64,000 nucleotides of DNA from assembly GCF_000234665.1 (NCBI RefSeq), contig NC_018334.1:992001-1056000 (forward strand), read 5' to 3'. Position numbers and translations under genes: made by a program. The notes under the pieces were generated by a model. It had not been told where the DNA came from, ran no database searches, and worked only from the letters and a program-made list of their open reading frames with translations. The number at the start of each line of letters is the position of its first letter. The first letter of the stretch is position 1. Source of the stretch: Leishmania mexicana MHOM/GT/2001/U1103. Its lineage: Eukaryota; Euglenozoa; Kinetoplastea; Trypanosomatida; Trypanosomatidae. Shown piece by piece: positions 1-11,300 of the stretch.

Positions 1-2
1 AT

Positions 3-269
3 ATCAACCCTCCGAAGTACAGTGTAAGGAAACCTGAGCAGCAGTTTCAAGCGCGCTCTCAGGATGAGTTTTCGGCTGCTCTGGACGAGGGGATCGGCGA
101 CACCGTGAGATACGAGACCGAAAAGGAGAGAAGGGAGCGAGCAAGGGAATCAAAGCTATGCTTGGGCGCGCTTGTCCATTTTGGCTGTGCCGTGCGAGAG
201 AGCGAGCACCGTGCGGTCTGCAACAGTGCCATGTATATCAAAGAGCTGGCTGCTTGCATTCTCGCCTGA
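3..269 (+). CDS. Possible 3' end of a plus-strand gene (partial, left edge)
   Basis: A plus-strand frame is open from the window edge to a TGA at 267-269, giving 88 codons without a start in view. It encodes a charged stretch (VRYETEKERRERARE) followed by a Cys-containing tail ending ELAACILA. Third-position GC in the first half is roughly two thirds, between what I would expect for Leishmania coding and spacer DNA. If real, it would be the last gene of a convergent unit facing the minus-strand genes. The opposite strand is also open here (59-259), so it may equally be 3' flank of the next minus-strand gene. No domain is recognisable. Confidence 0.25.
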   Translation: MNPPKYSVRKPEQQFQARSQDEFSAALDEGIGDTVRYETEKERRERARESKLCLGALVHFGCAVRESEHRAVCNSAMYIKELAACILA

Positions 270-483
270 CGTTGAGGCTTCTGGGTTCTTACGTGCAGAT
301 AAATATACTACCGACTGGGAGTGATCGGCGCGGATGTGCCGACGGCACCGTAGCACGCGCACGAGAAGGAAAAGGAGAGGCGGGTGACAGGCCAAAACGA
401 GAGACCACCTCTCCAGGGAGTATAAACCTTTTTTTAGTGAGGCGTATATTTCGCTTTGCCACGTGCGTTCAAAGCTAGGCTGC

Positions 484-970
484 CAGACCTGTCACAGGCC
501 CCCATCGCGTGGTGCGGAGTAGCTCCAGGCATGAGTGAAGGCAATTTGCCGACTCAGTTATCGAAGCGCGGCACCTGCCTCAAGCTCTGACCACCTGGTG
601 CATCCCCCTCGGAGTGGCCTCGGGCTCCCCGCACCAGTGGGCCGCGTGAGGGCCAGGTGAGATACGCTCATGGCATGCTCACACCTCGCCTAATCACATG
701 GATGGCGCAAGCGTGTTCACCGCCACAGGTCACTCCGGCACCACGCCATCCAGCACCTGACAGCCGGCATCAGTGGCGGCACATCGCCTTGCGCTCGCTA
801 CGTCGTAGACACTAGGGGCCATGTCACCACCAGAAGTAGCTCGGCGTTGGCAGGGGATAGAGGGGGTGGTGCTTGGCCGCCCCACCGAGTGTGTGGGAGT
901 GGGGGGGGGGAGGTGTACCGGGCCCTGAGATACCACGCACTGAGAGGTGTGCACTACCCCGCCGCGTGAT
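484..970 (-). mobile_element. SIDER2 retroposon remnant, diverged copy
   Basis: This stretch aligns with the two better copies at 16964 and 26487. Shared blocks include the segment around 590-625 (ACCTGGTGCATCCCCCTCGG) and the segment around 805-870 ending in a GGGATAGA block. It has many substitutions and an internal deletion near 590 relative to those copies. It extends, like the copy at 26487, into the block CTGAGAGGTGTG near 938. SIDER2 elements are short degenerate retroposons found mainly in 3' UTRs of Leishmania mRNAs and associated with mRNA instability. This one lies downstream of the 383-aa gene, in the sense orientation as I read the family. Confidence 0.75.
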
Positions 971-2772
971 GAGGGAGAGGAAAGCCGGGAGAATGAAAGT
1001 AAAGGAAACACACACACACACACAAATGTAAACGACACAAAACAGGGAGAGAGAGAACAGCTCACGCGTCATGGTCAGCTCGCCGGTGCGCGACCGTATG
1101 GTATATCGTCGAGTATCCACCACGAGAACAAGAGGAGATACTTGCAAACATCATCATCGACTCTCAAGTGGCATTGTACTGGCACGCAAAAAAAAAGGCA
1201 GCGCCTCGACATGAGCGTTGAATCCGAAGGCAGCTCGGGCAGACGGGAAGAAGGTAAATAAAAATGCACAGAGACGGTAACTTCCACGAAAAAGCGGACG
1301 TGACCGCGGCGCCTCATGTGTCTCGATCACACATGTACAAGGAGTATACAGATGTGTAGACGTGGACAGACACAGGCCTCTCCCCTCCCGCGACGCAGCG
1401 GCACGTGCGCACGCACGCCACCAGCCAATAACAGAGAAGCCGGTATATATACATATATACATACATGTACAGGCGCGCATATGGCAGGTAGACGTGAGGG
1501 AGGAAGCGAGACGGACGAGGTGGCGCAATATAGGAGGAGGGGGCGTGGGGGCGCCCGCGGCATGACAGGGGGACACAACAACAATAATATACACTTCGAT
1601 AGGAGATGAAGGGCAACTCAGGGATGATGAGCCATCACCCCGCAGTCCTACCCCACCACCTACCCGCACATATCTGTATTGGGATTGGATCATAGGAAGA
1701 CCGGCATTAGTCCCAAGGCAAAGCGGAGCAGAAGTGAAAACATACAACACTGAAGGCTTTTCCAAATCACCACTTGCTCACTGCAAAACACACAAGAAGA
1801 TGGGTGCACTCTCCCGCCCGTTTGCGCGCACCTCTTACCACGCCCATCTATGGGCGCATGCACATCGCTGTGGTTGTGGTCGAATCGCCCTCCCGGGCCT
1901 CGCACGCGGTCAAAGAGGTCGTTTGCGTGGGTGCTGCATGGCAACACCTCAGTGGTCCGGGAGCGGCTTCCCTTTTGATGCGCACATGCCACAACCAACG
2001 GCACGTGATGCACGACCTCAGAGGACGAGGACGTCGAAGACGCATTCCGATGAGCTCGACCACCGCGGTTGCGCGCCTTCCTCGTCTGCCGAGCAGTCGG
2101 CGGCGTCAACTTCGGTAACGGCGTCTCTTTCATGGGAGTGAGCCATGGTGTGCGGCGAGATTACCACATTACGCGGCAGCCATGTGATCGCCGTCAGCCG
2201 GCGACAAGAGCACCGGTTGCGCTGGTCGCTGCGGTAAGAGAGTAGCTATTCCCGGCTCCATCGAAGGGGAGCGTTGGAGGAGAGTGGCAGTCGTGATCCT
2301 CCAATGACGTTCTGTGTCGCTGCGGGCTAGTCGCGCTTGCCGTCTGGTGAGCAGGGTGACCCTGACAGCCAGCCGAAAGATGGTATCTGCTTGAGTTTCG
2401 ACCCGCTCGTGGCGTCGGCCGTGAGGTTAGGAGGACTCGGTGGTGGGCGTCGCTGTATTTGTGACACATGTCGACGCGCCCCGTTCGGCGAAGGTGCCCT
2501 GAGCCGTGGGTGACGTGATATCGACATTTCTCCACAGCCTGCAGGGTTTGACCGTCGCATGCGTTCACTGGTCGACCGCGGACGGAAAGACGAACCCTCG
2601 TCTTTCTTCGCTTTCCCAGATCCGTTACGGGAACTCTCGACACGCAATGAAAGAGGAGGGGGGAGGGCATCGCCCTCGCTTCCGCAGCCGCGGCGACATC
2701 AGCCTCTCCACGGACATGGTGCTCCCTCTTCACCGTAGACCCACCACGGCCGCGCACACATTCGTCACTTCT
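971..2772. other. Downstream flank of the 383-aa gene, no confident gene
   Basis: Positions 980-1700 show spacer features: a CA run near 1010, AT-rich patches near 1440-1470 and purine tracts. Positions 1740-2770 are free of simple repeats. There the frame of the upstream gene stays open past its TAG: 194 codons down to a TGA at 2194-2196, then a TAA at 2161-2163, then open again to 1690. An ATG at 2133 would give 147 residues. I see no domain. It may be a decayed extension or simply 3' UTR. Confidence 0.4.
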
Positions 2773-3924
2773 CTACTGATCGGCGTTTCCGTGTTTCTCG
2801 CCGTCAAAAAGGAGGATGCCCGAAGCCAGGTCGTTTATCGACGGCTCGCCAAACAAGGACGGGACGGCTGATGGAGTTTCATCAAGGGGAGCTTGACCAC
2901 TGGGGTCTCCTTGATCATGGGCGCTGTCGCCTCTTCGGTAAGAGTCGACGGAAATCGGCAGGCGAATTTCCCGCGTAGTTCTCCGGACCATCTTCACGCC
3001 AAACTTCGTCTTCACAGCCGTTTCCTCCTCTTCTCTATGTAGGATATAGGAAAAACTGTCGTCGCTTGGCAACACGTTGGCGGCGGCACCCATCTCCGGC
3101 TGCACCTCCCTTGCTCGAGAAGATTTCCCACCCGCCGCGCTGAAAATCCGTGAGGCCGTCGCGGACGAGCAAAAGGAATCGTAGAGCGGGAGGTGGCTCA
3201 TCCTGCGCTGGTCTTCTATCGGCGAGCGCGGCGTTGTCTCCTTGGTACAGCTTGTTATGCTGCTACTGCGACTGCTCCGCCCACTCTTAGCTGCCTTCGA
3301 CATGCGCCGCTCCCGCCTCTTCGAGAGGTGGCGGATTACCGACGGGTTGCCGAGAGAGACCGGGGAAGCGTCGTTGTATGCGCGGCGCTGTACGGCAAGC
3401 GAGCTGGAGGAGCTGCAGGAGCTGCGCCGACTCGCTAAGTCGGTGACGAAGCTCGCCAAAAAGGACGCGTGGCTCTCGTTCCCAGCGAGTGGCATGTGCG
3501 GGAAGCTTGTGGTGGACTCTGGCACCATGTCCAGTTGAGAATCTCTCTGGTTTGTCGGCACGCAGTGCACTGATGGCCTTGCGCCCCGATTATGCAGAAA
3601 GCAAGCGGAGGCAAGTGCTGCAGAGCCTTCCATCGATGATGCCAGACTCTCCGTGCGTGAGTAGTGGGAGTTGTATGCGAAGGCATGCGGGGTCGCTAGC
3701 GGCGAGGCCTCGGGCATGGGTTGTGCCTGAAAAACGGGTAGGCCGATTCCTACCGCTTCTTCCGAGTTTCCAGCTTGGAGTTGCTGAAGTATCCCGGACG
3801 TCTGTAGAGGGGACACCGGCCTTGCCCTTGTCCGTATCGGTGCTGTCTCGCACAGCTCAGTGGGTGAAAGTTGATGGACGAGAACCGCCTGCTGGCGCCT
3901 GTGCTTCTTGGGGTTGCGGCTCAT
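2773..3924 (-). CDS. Hypothetical protein, Ser-rich, 383 aa
   Basis: I do not recognise a family. The first in-frame ATG is at 3924 and the frame ends at a TAG (2775-2773). The longer frame starts with TTG and runs through a TG repeat, so I reject it as spacer. The N-terminus is basic (PKKHRRQQ). The middle is rich in Ser and Arg, with a poly-Ser run near residues 165-175 and a basic RRERRMSKAAKSGR segment. A more ordered-looking segment with a DSFSYILHREEEE core sits near residues 289-308. Its pattern resembles segments in the 1036-aa and 768-aa proteins of this window. No membrane segment or catalytic motif is visible. It is the last confident gene of the unit and a diverged SIDER2 lies downstream. 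Confidence 0.8.
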   Translation of the reverse strand: MSRNPKKHRRQQAVLVHQLSPTELCETAPIRTRARPVSPLQTSGILQQLQAGNSEEAVGIGLPVFQAQPMPEASPLATPHAFAYNSHYSRTESLASSMEGSAALASACFLHNRGARPSVHCVPTNQRDSQLDMVPESTTSFPHMPLAGNESHASFLASFVTDLASRRSSCSSSSSLAVQRRAYNDASPVSLGNPSVIRHLSKRRERRMSKAAKSGRSSRSSSITSCTKETTPRSPIEDQRRMSHLPLYDSFCSSATASRIFSAAGGKSSRAREVQPEMGAAANVLPSDDSFSYILHREEEETAVKTKFGVKMVRRTTREIRLPISVDSYRRGDSAHDQGDPSGQAPLDETPSAVPSLFGEPSINDLASGILLFDGEKHGNADQ

Positions 3925-5770
3925 TGTGCTGACGCTGACCTTTTTTTTGTGCCAGGAGAGGGAGAAGAGGATCCAGAAAGAAAATGAGGTGACCGCGCGC
4001 CGCTGTGCAGAGAGGATGGGGGAGGGTGCGCGCGTGTGTGTGGGCGCGCAGCAAGGCCGTGAGAGGGAGGGAGCGAGGAGGACGCACACACACACGCAAA
4101 ACAAAACTTTGCCGACAGCGCGGGGGGATCAAACCAAAAAAAGAAGTTATCACAAAGATGGCAACAGGGAAAAAAAGCACGAGGCGGCAGCAGCAGAGGG
4201 AGGAGAAGGAGGGGATTGCCACCGTGCTGATGGGTGCGTGTGCTTGCGTGTTGAGCAGCGCGTGCTTACACGCTTTTCTGCCGAGCAGCACCCACCGCAC
4301 ATGCCCACAGACAGGGCACGCTCCCACAACAGCGGGCGAAAATAGGGACAGACAGAGCTAGGCTGGCAAGCACGTGAGGCGGGGCGAGGCTGAGTGCGTG
4401 CACCGAAGCACCAAAAAGAAAGAAGAGAAGCTGATGAGGCAGGGACAGAGTAGGATGAGATGACCGCAAGCCGAAAATGGGCCAACGACGCGGTGATCAC
4501 CGACAGCCGTACGAGTCCCGTTTTTTTTTTCTTTCGTCGTTATTTACCCGGCGGACACGCACTGCCGCAAAGACACCGCGGACGGGAGAGAAACCAGAAG
4601 GGCCGACGTGACAATGCAAAAAAAAAGCGTGAGGAGAAGAGTACACCAAAGCAATACCAGAAAAACGGGAGCTACCCCGATCCAAGCGGAAACAGGGGCA
4701 CCGTCTCCAGACACACCCACAGAAAAGAGAGGGGAGGAGGTGTGGGTGTGCTGGTGGTGGTGGTGGTGGGGGAAAGTGACGCCTCTGCTTCGAACGCCTC
4801 CACCGCCCACACACACGTGCGCCTTGCACTCGGAAACCACCACCAACAAACACTTAACAGCAGATAAGAACGGAGCAGGAAAATAAAGGCCCGCCGCTGC
4901 GCGCAGGGAAAACGGAGTGAGAGCAAAGCCGCCCGCTCTTTTTCTGTTGCTTCTCTCCTCACACGCACGGTCGCGCAGGTGGGGTGCGCGTGGGCGGATA
5001 GGAGGCGGGGTCGGTGCCGTGAGGCGCCACTGCCGGGATCAGGTGCCACCGCAAATTGGAGAGGCACAGGCGTGGAGGCTGAAAAGTATGGTGGAGCTTG
5101 TTGTGTGCGTGGGGGCGATGGAAAAATAGAAGAAGCGAGATAATCGCAGCCGGACCTCCAGAGCTTGCAAAGGCGGAGGGTGTGGGGGGGGGGAGAATGA
5201 CGAGGGATCGATGCGAGTCGAGTACGGTGTGTGCGACGCCTCTCTCGAATTCAAGCATCTGCGAGACACAGTAGACTGGCGAAAGCGAACACCAAGTAAC
5301 GAGCGCGGGCGAGGCGAGAGGGTGATGGGGGTATCTGCATGGGTGTTCGGGATTGTATAGGGACACCGCTATCGCAGGCGTGAAAAGGAGACGCGTCGGC
5401 GACTCCGAAGGGGGTCGGGGGGGGGTGGGGTGGTGGTGGCAGCGCATAGAGAGAGAGGGAGGGAGAGAGCAATAAAGCGATGCGGCCGCCCCGCAGAGGA
5501 GTGTGCCGCCCTCCAAGGCGAAGACGAAGCGCCGATGGCGATGATGCACAAAGGAGCGAAGAGACAGGAGAGGGGTGAATTCGCCTTTTTCCATCTGGTG
5601 TGCCGCGGCAGTGCCATGCAGACACGCACCTGTAGTGCCTCGTGAAAAGAGCGCTCTTCGTTCTGTCTTTTTTCCACCCGGACGCGGCTGCTGCCAGCAC
5701 AGCCGCAGTTGACAGACAACGCATGCCGCGACTGCACCGACACGGAGCAGTGTGATCCCCTACCTTTTTC
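3925..5770. other. Intergenic spacer
   Basis: Purine-rich on the plus strand, hence polypyrimidine-rich in the sense of transcription, with A-runs (3943-3950, 4137-4143, 4618-4627), a CA run near 4085, a T-run at 4519-4530 and several G-runs (5186-5194, 5411-5426). The CT-rich sense sequence at 3950-4000 is the likely trans-splice signal for the 383-aa gene. No gene is supported. Long open frames here are composed of Cys-Val, Pro-Leu-Ser or Lys-Arg-Glu runs that follow the base bias. Confidence 0.6.
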
Positions 5771-6359
5771 TCACTCTGCACTTTCGAGGCGTGCGCGGGC
5801 CACCTCCCCTGATTCTCGACGGCCTACTGGATCGTAGGCTACGAGAACACGAGCACTACATGGAGAGGTCTTCCGCGGCTGGATCAATGACGTAGTGCGC
5901 ACCGGAAACGATTTTCGTGCCGCGGCTACGCGCAACCGCCTCGAATCGGTACAGGGGACTCCCCCGACTTCTGCCCAAGCAACACGCCACGCATGCGGCA
6001 CTCCGGAGACAGTCCACTTGTGGAGGGCGAGATTGGCTCGGGTGCGCGTTCATCGCACTGAGGGCACGTGGTGAACAGCTTCACCAGCTCCGCTGCGCGT
6101 TCGGCAATAGCGGCTTTCCCATTCCTGTGCAGCCTGTGTAGCACGTACGTGGCACATTCGGGGCTCGGCAGCACCGGAAAGTCGATCCTGGAACAACAGG
6201 TGGCCTGCTGTTCGAGTAGGCGGCTGTGATGGGCGCTGGATGTAGATCCCTGTGCCTGTGCATGCTGTTGAAATGCGGCACCGGAAACGATGGCAAGGGC
6301 GTGCGCGGGTGTTCTGTCCTCAACGGACGTGCAAGCGTAGTCAACACGTGAGGTGCACG
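5771..6359 (-). pseudogene. Decayed protein-coding gene with two frameshifts
   Basis: Three minus-strand frames, used one after another, read as ordinary protein. Segment 1 (about 6359-5955) is open and includes SPECATYVLHRLHRNGKAA, AERAAELVKLF and a CPQC pair. Segment 2, one frame over (about 5955-5859), reads YRFEAVARSRGTKIVSGAHY and ends EDLSM before a TAG at 5858-5856. Segment 3, in the remaining frame (about 5855-5771), reads VLVAYDPVGRRESGE and ends at a TGA. No ATG opens segment 1. A polypyrimidine tract and AG lie just upstream at 6362. The order and small overlaps fit one gene of about 190 codons broken by two single-base indels. I do not recognise the family; the CxxC pair could bind zinc. 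Sequencing error is an alternative to true decay. Confidence 0.6.
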
Positions 6360-6361
6360 TG

Positions 6362-6387
6362 CTGGAGAGGGGAGGGGAGGGAGTTCA
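6362..6387 (-). promoter_or_regulatory. Polypyrimidine tract and trans-splice acceptor AG
   Basis: In the sense direction a C/T-only run of about 20 bases ends in CCAG at 6362-6363, immediately upstream of the broken gene at 5771-6359. This is the expected layout for spliced-leader addition in trypanosomatids and supports the view that the region was once an expressed gene. Confidence 0.5.
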
Positions 6388-6390
6388 AAG

Positions 6391-7667
6391 ATGGAGGTTG
6401 TAAAGGTGCATGAGACCTGTGCGTCACGACGACGAAAGACCCCGCTTAGAACAGAGGTGCGAGGAGTGGGGTATCGCTTGCGCAGCGCTTGGATGGCTCG
6501 CTAGGCCGAGATTATGATGCGCTTAGCGCATGCTTCTCTCCCTGTATTCTTTAGGAGTCGCGAAGGCAAACAGCCATCGTAGGACGCGAGCAGTGGCCGC
6601 CTCGTATGCTCGCCGTCGATCCCTGTGGAACACATGACAAGGCGAGCAGCAACACAATCCAGTCCACCCACATTCGGACGTCAGAAAGCGGGCCACGTAC
6701 ACCCGCCCATGCAACGGTAAACAAAAAGAAGGGGGAGGGGCGTTCGCGCGCGCTGGGACGCATGGGGACAGAGAGCCTCCCCCCAAAAAAAACATATGAA
6801 AATGGGTGCGTGATGGTAGAGCAGCATCACGCACGACAGGCGCATAATGTGCAGCGCATAACAGGCGAATGATAGCGATCTGAAAAAAAAAAATAAAGGC
6901 TGCCGCGTATACTGAAGTCAACGCAGGAGCGTGCGAGAGCACGGACATGTCACCACCGTCGCGCATGAAAAGCGGTTGCACTCGGTGCGAGGAAAAAGAA
7001 ATCGAGGGAGGGCGGAGGGAGGGGACGACGGAAAAAGCAAAAAAATGCATACACAATGAAAAGGAGTATGGTGACGTCATCGGCCAACACCCCGCACTAG
7101 TCCGTCGCGCCCCCCCATCCTCGTGAAACCACTCCCCTCACCCACCAGAAGGAGGAGAGGAGAGAGCTCTGAAGCCACTGAGGTGGTGGTCAAGGGGGAA
7201 TGGGGCGAGAGCGCAAGACACAGTCGGCGCAAGCATCTACTCACAGGCTTTGAGGTGGTTCATGTCACTAGCACGCATCCAGGTGTGTGGAGGCCAACGG
7301 ACACGGCTGAGTGTGCAGCCAAGCAAGCAGGAACAACTAAAAAGGGAGAGGAGGGGAGAGGGGGTACGTGACGGCTGAGACAATGATCGTAATGCACCAC
7401 AGCGCAGAGCGGGCTCCGCAAGGGGCGCCGTCAGCGAGGGGGGATACGGGGGACCACCACAGCCACAATGTAGAACTCAAGGCAGACAAGCAAAGGACAA
7501 CACGCGAACGCCCAATCGACAAGAGTCGTGCATGACGAGGGAAAAAAGATGAAAACATGAAGAGAGAGAGACCAACGACGACGAGGCAGTGAAACATAAC
7601 AATGCGCAGCGAAGAGGAGGGGGAGGAGGAGAGGGGGAGCTGAGTGGGGCGAAGGACGCAGACCGAT
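6391..7667. other. Intergenic spacer
   Basis: Mixed sequence from 6391 to 6700, then purine-rich on the plus strand with A-runs at 6784-6792 and 6881-6891 and a GA-rich block at 7555-7650. No gene, RNA gene or mobile element is supported. Confidence 0.6.
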
Positions 7668-8322
7668 TCACAGAAAACAGGCGCAGTATGTGGTGGCAAG
7701 CACCAGCACCACGACGATCGGAGGAGTGCCTTTCAAACGTGCCGTTCCAGAGTCAGAGGTGACTGAGCCGTGGGCACCCAGAAAGTGCTTCTGGTTTTCC
7801 GTGCTCTGACACTCGACGGTGCCGGTGACGAAGATAAATGGCGGAGCGAACGTTTTAGGAAGGGAGGGAGCGTCCACCGCCGCAGCGCTGCCGCCTCACG
7901 GCTACCAGCCGAAGAGGATGACGGTGTCCAAGAAGGAATAGAGATACAAAGCTGGGGGCGTGTGTGCTGCACAGGCGAAAAGTTGCTTTCTAATGTGCCG
8001 TGCCACCGCGCGTACAACTCGGTTCTGGCGTCGCTAGCGTATGAGGTGACTTGCGGTCTTCGAATGCGGTGGATATACCAATGTTCCGAAATCTGTTTGC
8101 GCTGCCGCCCTTGTTGCTCTCCATGACAGCCGCACCACCAGCACTGGAGCGGCGTCCCATGATAGGCGGAAAAGATGGCAGCATCGGGCTTCGCAGGCGT
8201 GTTGGTAGACCGTAGGAGTCCGTGACGGATGCCTCGATGCCTGTGATGGAGTACGAGGTGGGCTACTTGCCATCTGACAGGTTCCTGCGGCCACAGCTGC
8301 GCTGCCGCCCACGTCTTAAACT
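7668..8322 (-). other. Decayed in-frame extension downstream of the 1079-aa gene
   Basis: After the TGA at 8325-8323 the same frame reads 19 codons to a TAG at 8265-8263, then 90 open codons to a TAG at 7992-7990. The 90 codons read like real protein (for example MGRRSSAGGAAVMESNKGG and FRNIGISTAFEDRKS), with no simple repeats and no pyrimidine bias. Further on, another frame (7877-7668) is also open and ends in a hydrophobic stretch, PPIVVVLVLATTYC. This could be a longer ancestral C-terminus cut short by nonsense changes, a separate small broken gene, or an unusual 3' UTR. Confidence 0.4.
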
Positions 8323-11300
8323 TCAGTTACGCCTTCGCCAATCCGCATTTTCGGAACTGGACTGTCTGCCATGCGTCGATGCACCTAGCCACGGCGACGT
8401 GGCGCTGCTTGTGCGCATAGGCGCTCCGCTGTCGTGGGAAGGCCGCGAGGACTGCTCACTCTGCAGCTCTCCAAGAACTTGTGTGAACTTCGACTCCTTG
8501 CGAAGGCGGAGCACCTTATCCACCTCATCCACAACAATACCACCGGTGCGGCCACCAACTTTCACAGAGGTGCTATGCGAGTCCTGTATGGCACTCGCGT
8601 GAGCATCTCTTGATGCCGTAGCGGTCAGCGGCGCCATGCGCGCAAGTTGCAAACCGCCTGGTATGGTCACACTTGTCGTCGCGACGGCTGGTGCCTTGAG
8701 TGAGGTAGAGAATGTCGCTGGCTGCAACGACGACATGTGCCGCACCCTTGACGTCGAGGCCGGGGATCGATTTAGCACCATGGCTCCAACTACGCCACTT
8801 TCCACGGCCGGCGTCGAGCTCGACGACGGGCGGCGGTCTCGTATCTCTGACTCCTGAGAAACCGCCGCATCCATGCCAATAACTTCGTCGCTCCACAGGG
8901 CATCTGTAAGGCGCCACTGCTGCACGTCGTCTTCGTCCTCGTCGCACGCTGCCAAGTCCGCCAGGGTGGTCGTGCAGTGCGTCTCGGGAGCCGTCCAGTT
9001 AGCTCGCCGCCTTCCGTTCGGCAGCTCACGTGTGCGGGGGCTACGTGGACGCGGTTGATTCGGATCGAAGAGACGTCGTTTGACAACGATGCTCGACGGT
9101 GGCGTCGGAAGCGGCCACGGCGCCTTCGAGGCCATGGGGCTATCATCGATTTCGTGTGTACCCGTGCAGATGCGGACTCTGCTGTAAAGTTGCCTCCGCA
9201 GCTTTTGGAGTTCGCCACTGAGCACGGTCGCGTGCCTTGGCTGCACGGAATTTCTCATTCTCAAGACTGGCGAGGGAGAGGGCCATTGTGCCGTTACAGC
9301 TTCGGACGTCTCCCTGGATTTCGGTTTGGACGAGCTAGGGTTGCGGCTTGATGTTGTCATGGCTTGCGCGCTACCTTGATGGGGATGGTTTGCCTCAGTC
9401 GAGGGTAGACCGGCGCGACGGCTTTGAGTGGTGTCCGTCTGAGGCGCCTTGTCATCCAGAGCCGCTGCATTGGTGTTATGTCGTGACGTGGAGAGGTGAG
9501 GAGTCTCTGCAGTCACGACGGCCTCGAGAGCTCTTTCATTGCGAGCATTCTGCAGCGGTGAACGCGGTACTCGCGTGGCTAGCGTGCTGGCTGGCGAGAG
9601 AGGGGTGCTGAGATCGGTCAGATACGACGGCGTCATGCTACTGGACGCGGATGACTCGCTCGCCACCTCCTCGTCCGACTGCTTCGCACCAGTGCCACCG
9701 TCGAGACTTAGCTTTACATTTCCGCTTTCCATCATCGCTGAAGCGTCCGTGCGGACGGTCCCCAGCGTGAGGAGCCTCTTGCTTAGCGTTGGTGGCGCAT
9801 GCCGCGGAGTGCGGGCAGGTGACGTCGCCTTCGGTAGGGCTGTCGAATTCGTCAGAGGTTGGTTCTTGGTGCGTCGCGCCGACAGCACAGAGGACGGAGG
9901 CTCCGCCAAAGTTAGCAGCGCCCCTTCCTTTGCTTCGCCATGCCGGTTCACATGGTCGTCATAGCCATCGCCGCCGCCGTCGAGGTCGTCCGTATCACAG
10001 TGGGGCGGACCGAGCACCACCTCTGCGGTTTCCTCTAGGGAACCGGCCACACAGCTGAGGTCGTACACGGGCTGGTGAGCAAGTGGCGAGCCATCCGCCT
10101 CCTCCGTGTCTCTGTCGTTGTATCCACTACCATCTGTGTTGCCCACTTCGTGCGCGCCAGCAAAGGTGTGCACTGGAGACGCCGGCTGCATGGAGGGCTG
10201 CACTGTGCGACGGAGGGAAAGGTGATGCCCTTCATGGAACGCCATAGGAGACGGCTCAGAGACAGCGTGTGGCTGTCCTACACGTGACAGCCCACTTGTA
10301 CCGCTGCCGCTGCAATTCAAGTTGCCGTTTGCAGAGCGCATGTGCACGCCTCTGGTGCTTGACTGCCAATGTGGGAAAGGTGACATATCGCTGCGCTCCC
10401 CGCTGCTCCACACACCGCCAAACGCGTTGCGGTGAGAGTCCAACCTGTATGGGCCGTCCTCTACCCCCAAGCTACTCGTTGTCCAGCCAACTGCCTTCTC
10501 AGCCTTGCCCTCGGCAGTGCGAGGCGAGTTGAACGAGCTCTGTGAGGCGAGTGCCTGCGATGATGGTGCGCTTTGGAGTCCCGACGATCTCGCTGCACCG
10601 CCTCTGTCCTCGACCAACGGGCTGTCAAAGAAGATCGCAAACTCGGCAGAAGGCAGCGACAACGTCACTGTCGAAGACGGTACTGTCATGCGTCCCGTCG
10701 CAACAGCACCCGAGGCAAACGGAGCGGTGCAGGTGGTGAGTGTAGACCATCGCCGCAATGAAACTGTCGGTGCAGTGTTGCTCACAGTACGGTTGCTGCT
10801 GTCCTTCAGCCTCTGTCGGTCGTTTCGAATGTTTGTGGCTGGAGTCGTGCCAACGATGTGCAAGAGCGAGTCGGGTGCCTTTGGAAAAGACGCTCGTTTA
10901 CTTGCGTCCAGCGAGTCCTGAACAGCACCGGATCCTGGAAGTTGCTGGCTTGAGTTCATGGGAGTCCCACTGACTGCCGTGTCGATGCCGCTCTTGCCCA
11001 GCCCTCCGCGCTCTCCGGAGGGGTTAGTCACAGAGAGGCCGGGGAGACTGCCGCTGCCGCTCGCGCTGCTGCTGCTGCTGCCGTAGTTGTCGTATATGTT
11101 CGTGAAGGAGCTCTGTGAGTCGAAGAGGTCACCGTGTGCGTTCGGGGCCAACTCTCTCACGAGGGAGTCGTTCACCTTTTTCGAGGAACCCGCTATACAG
11201 TCCAGCTTCTCCGGATCGATGCTTCCACCTCGCAACCTGCCCGGGTACCTCTGCCGATTCGTCCCCAGACGTGTGTGTGGTTTGGCCCTGTCGACAGGGA

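Noticed and set aside
3925..4104. Signal-peptide-like N-terminal extension of the 383-aa protein (MFCVCVCVLLAP)
   Set aside because: The frame opens with TTG, and the Cys-Val run is a TG repeat lying upstream of the likely splice site.
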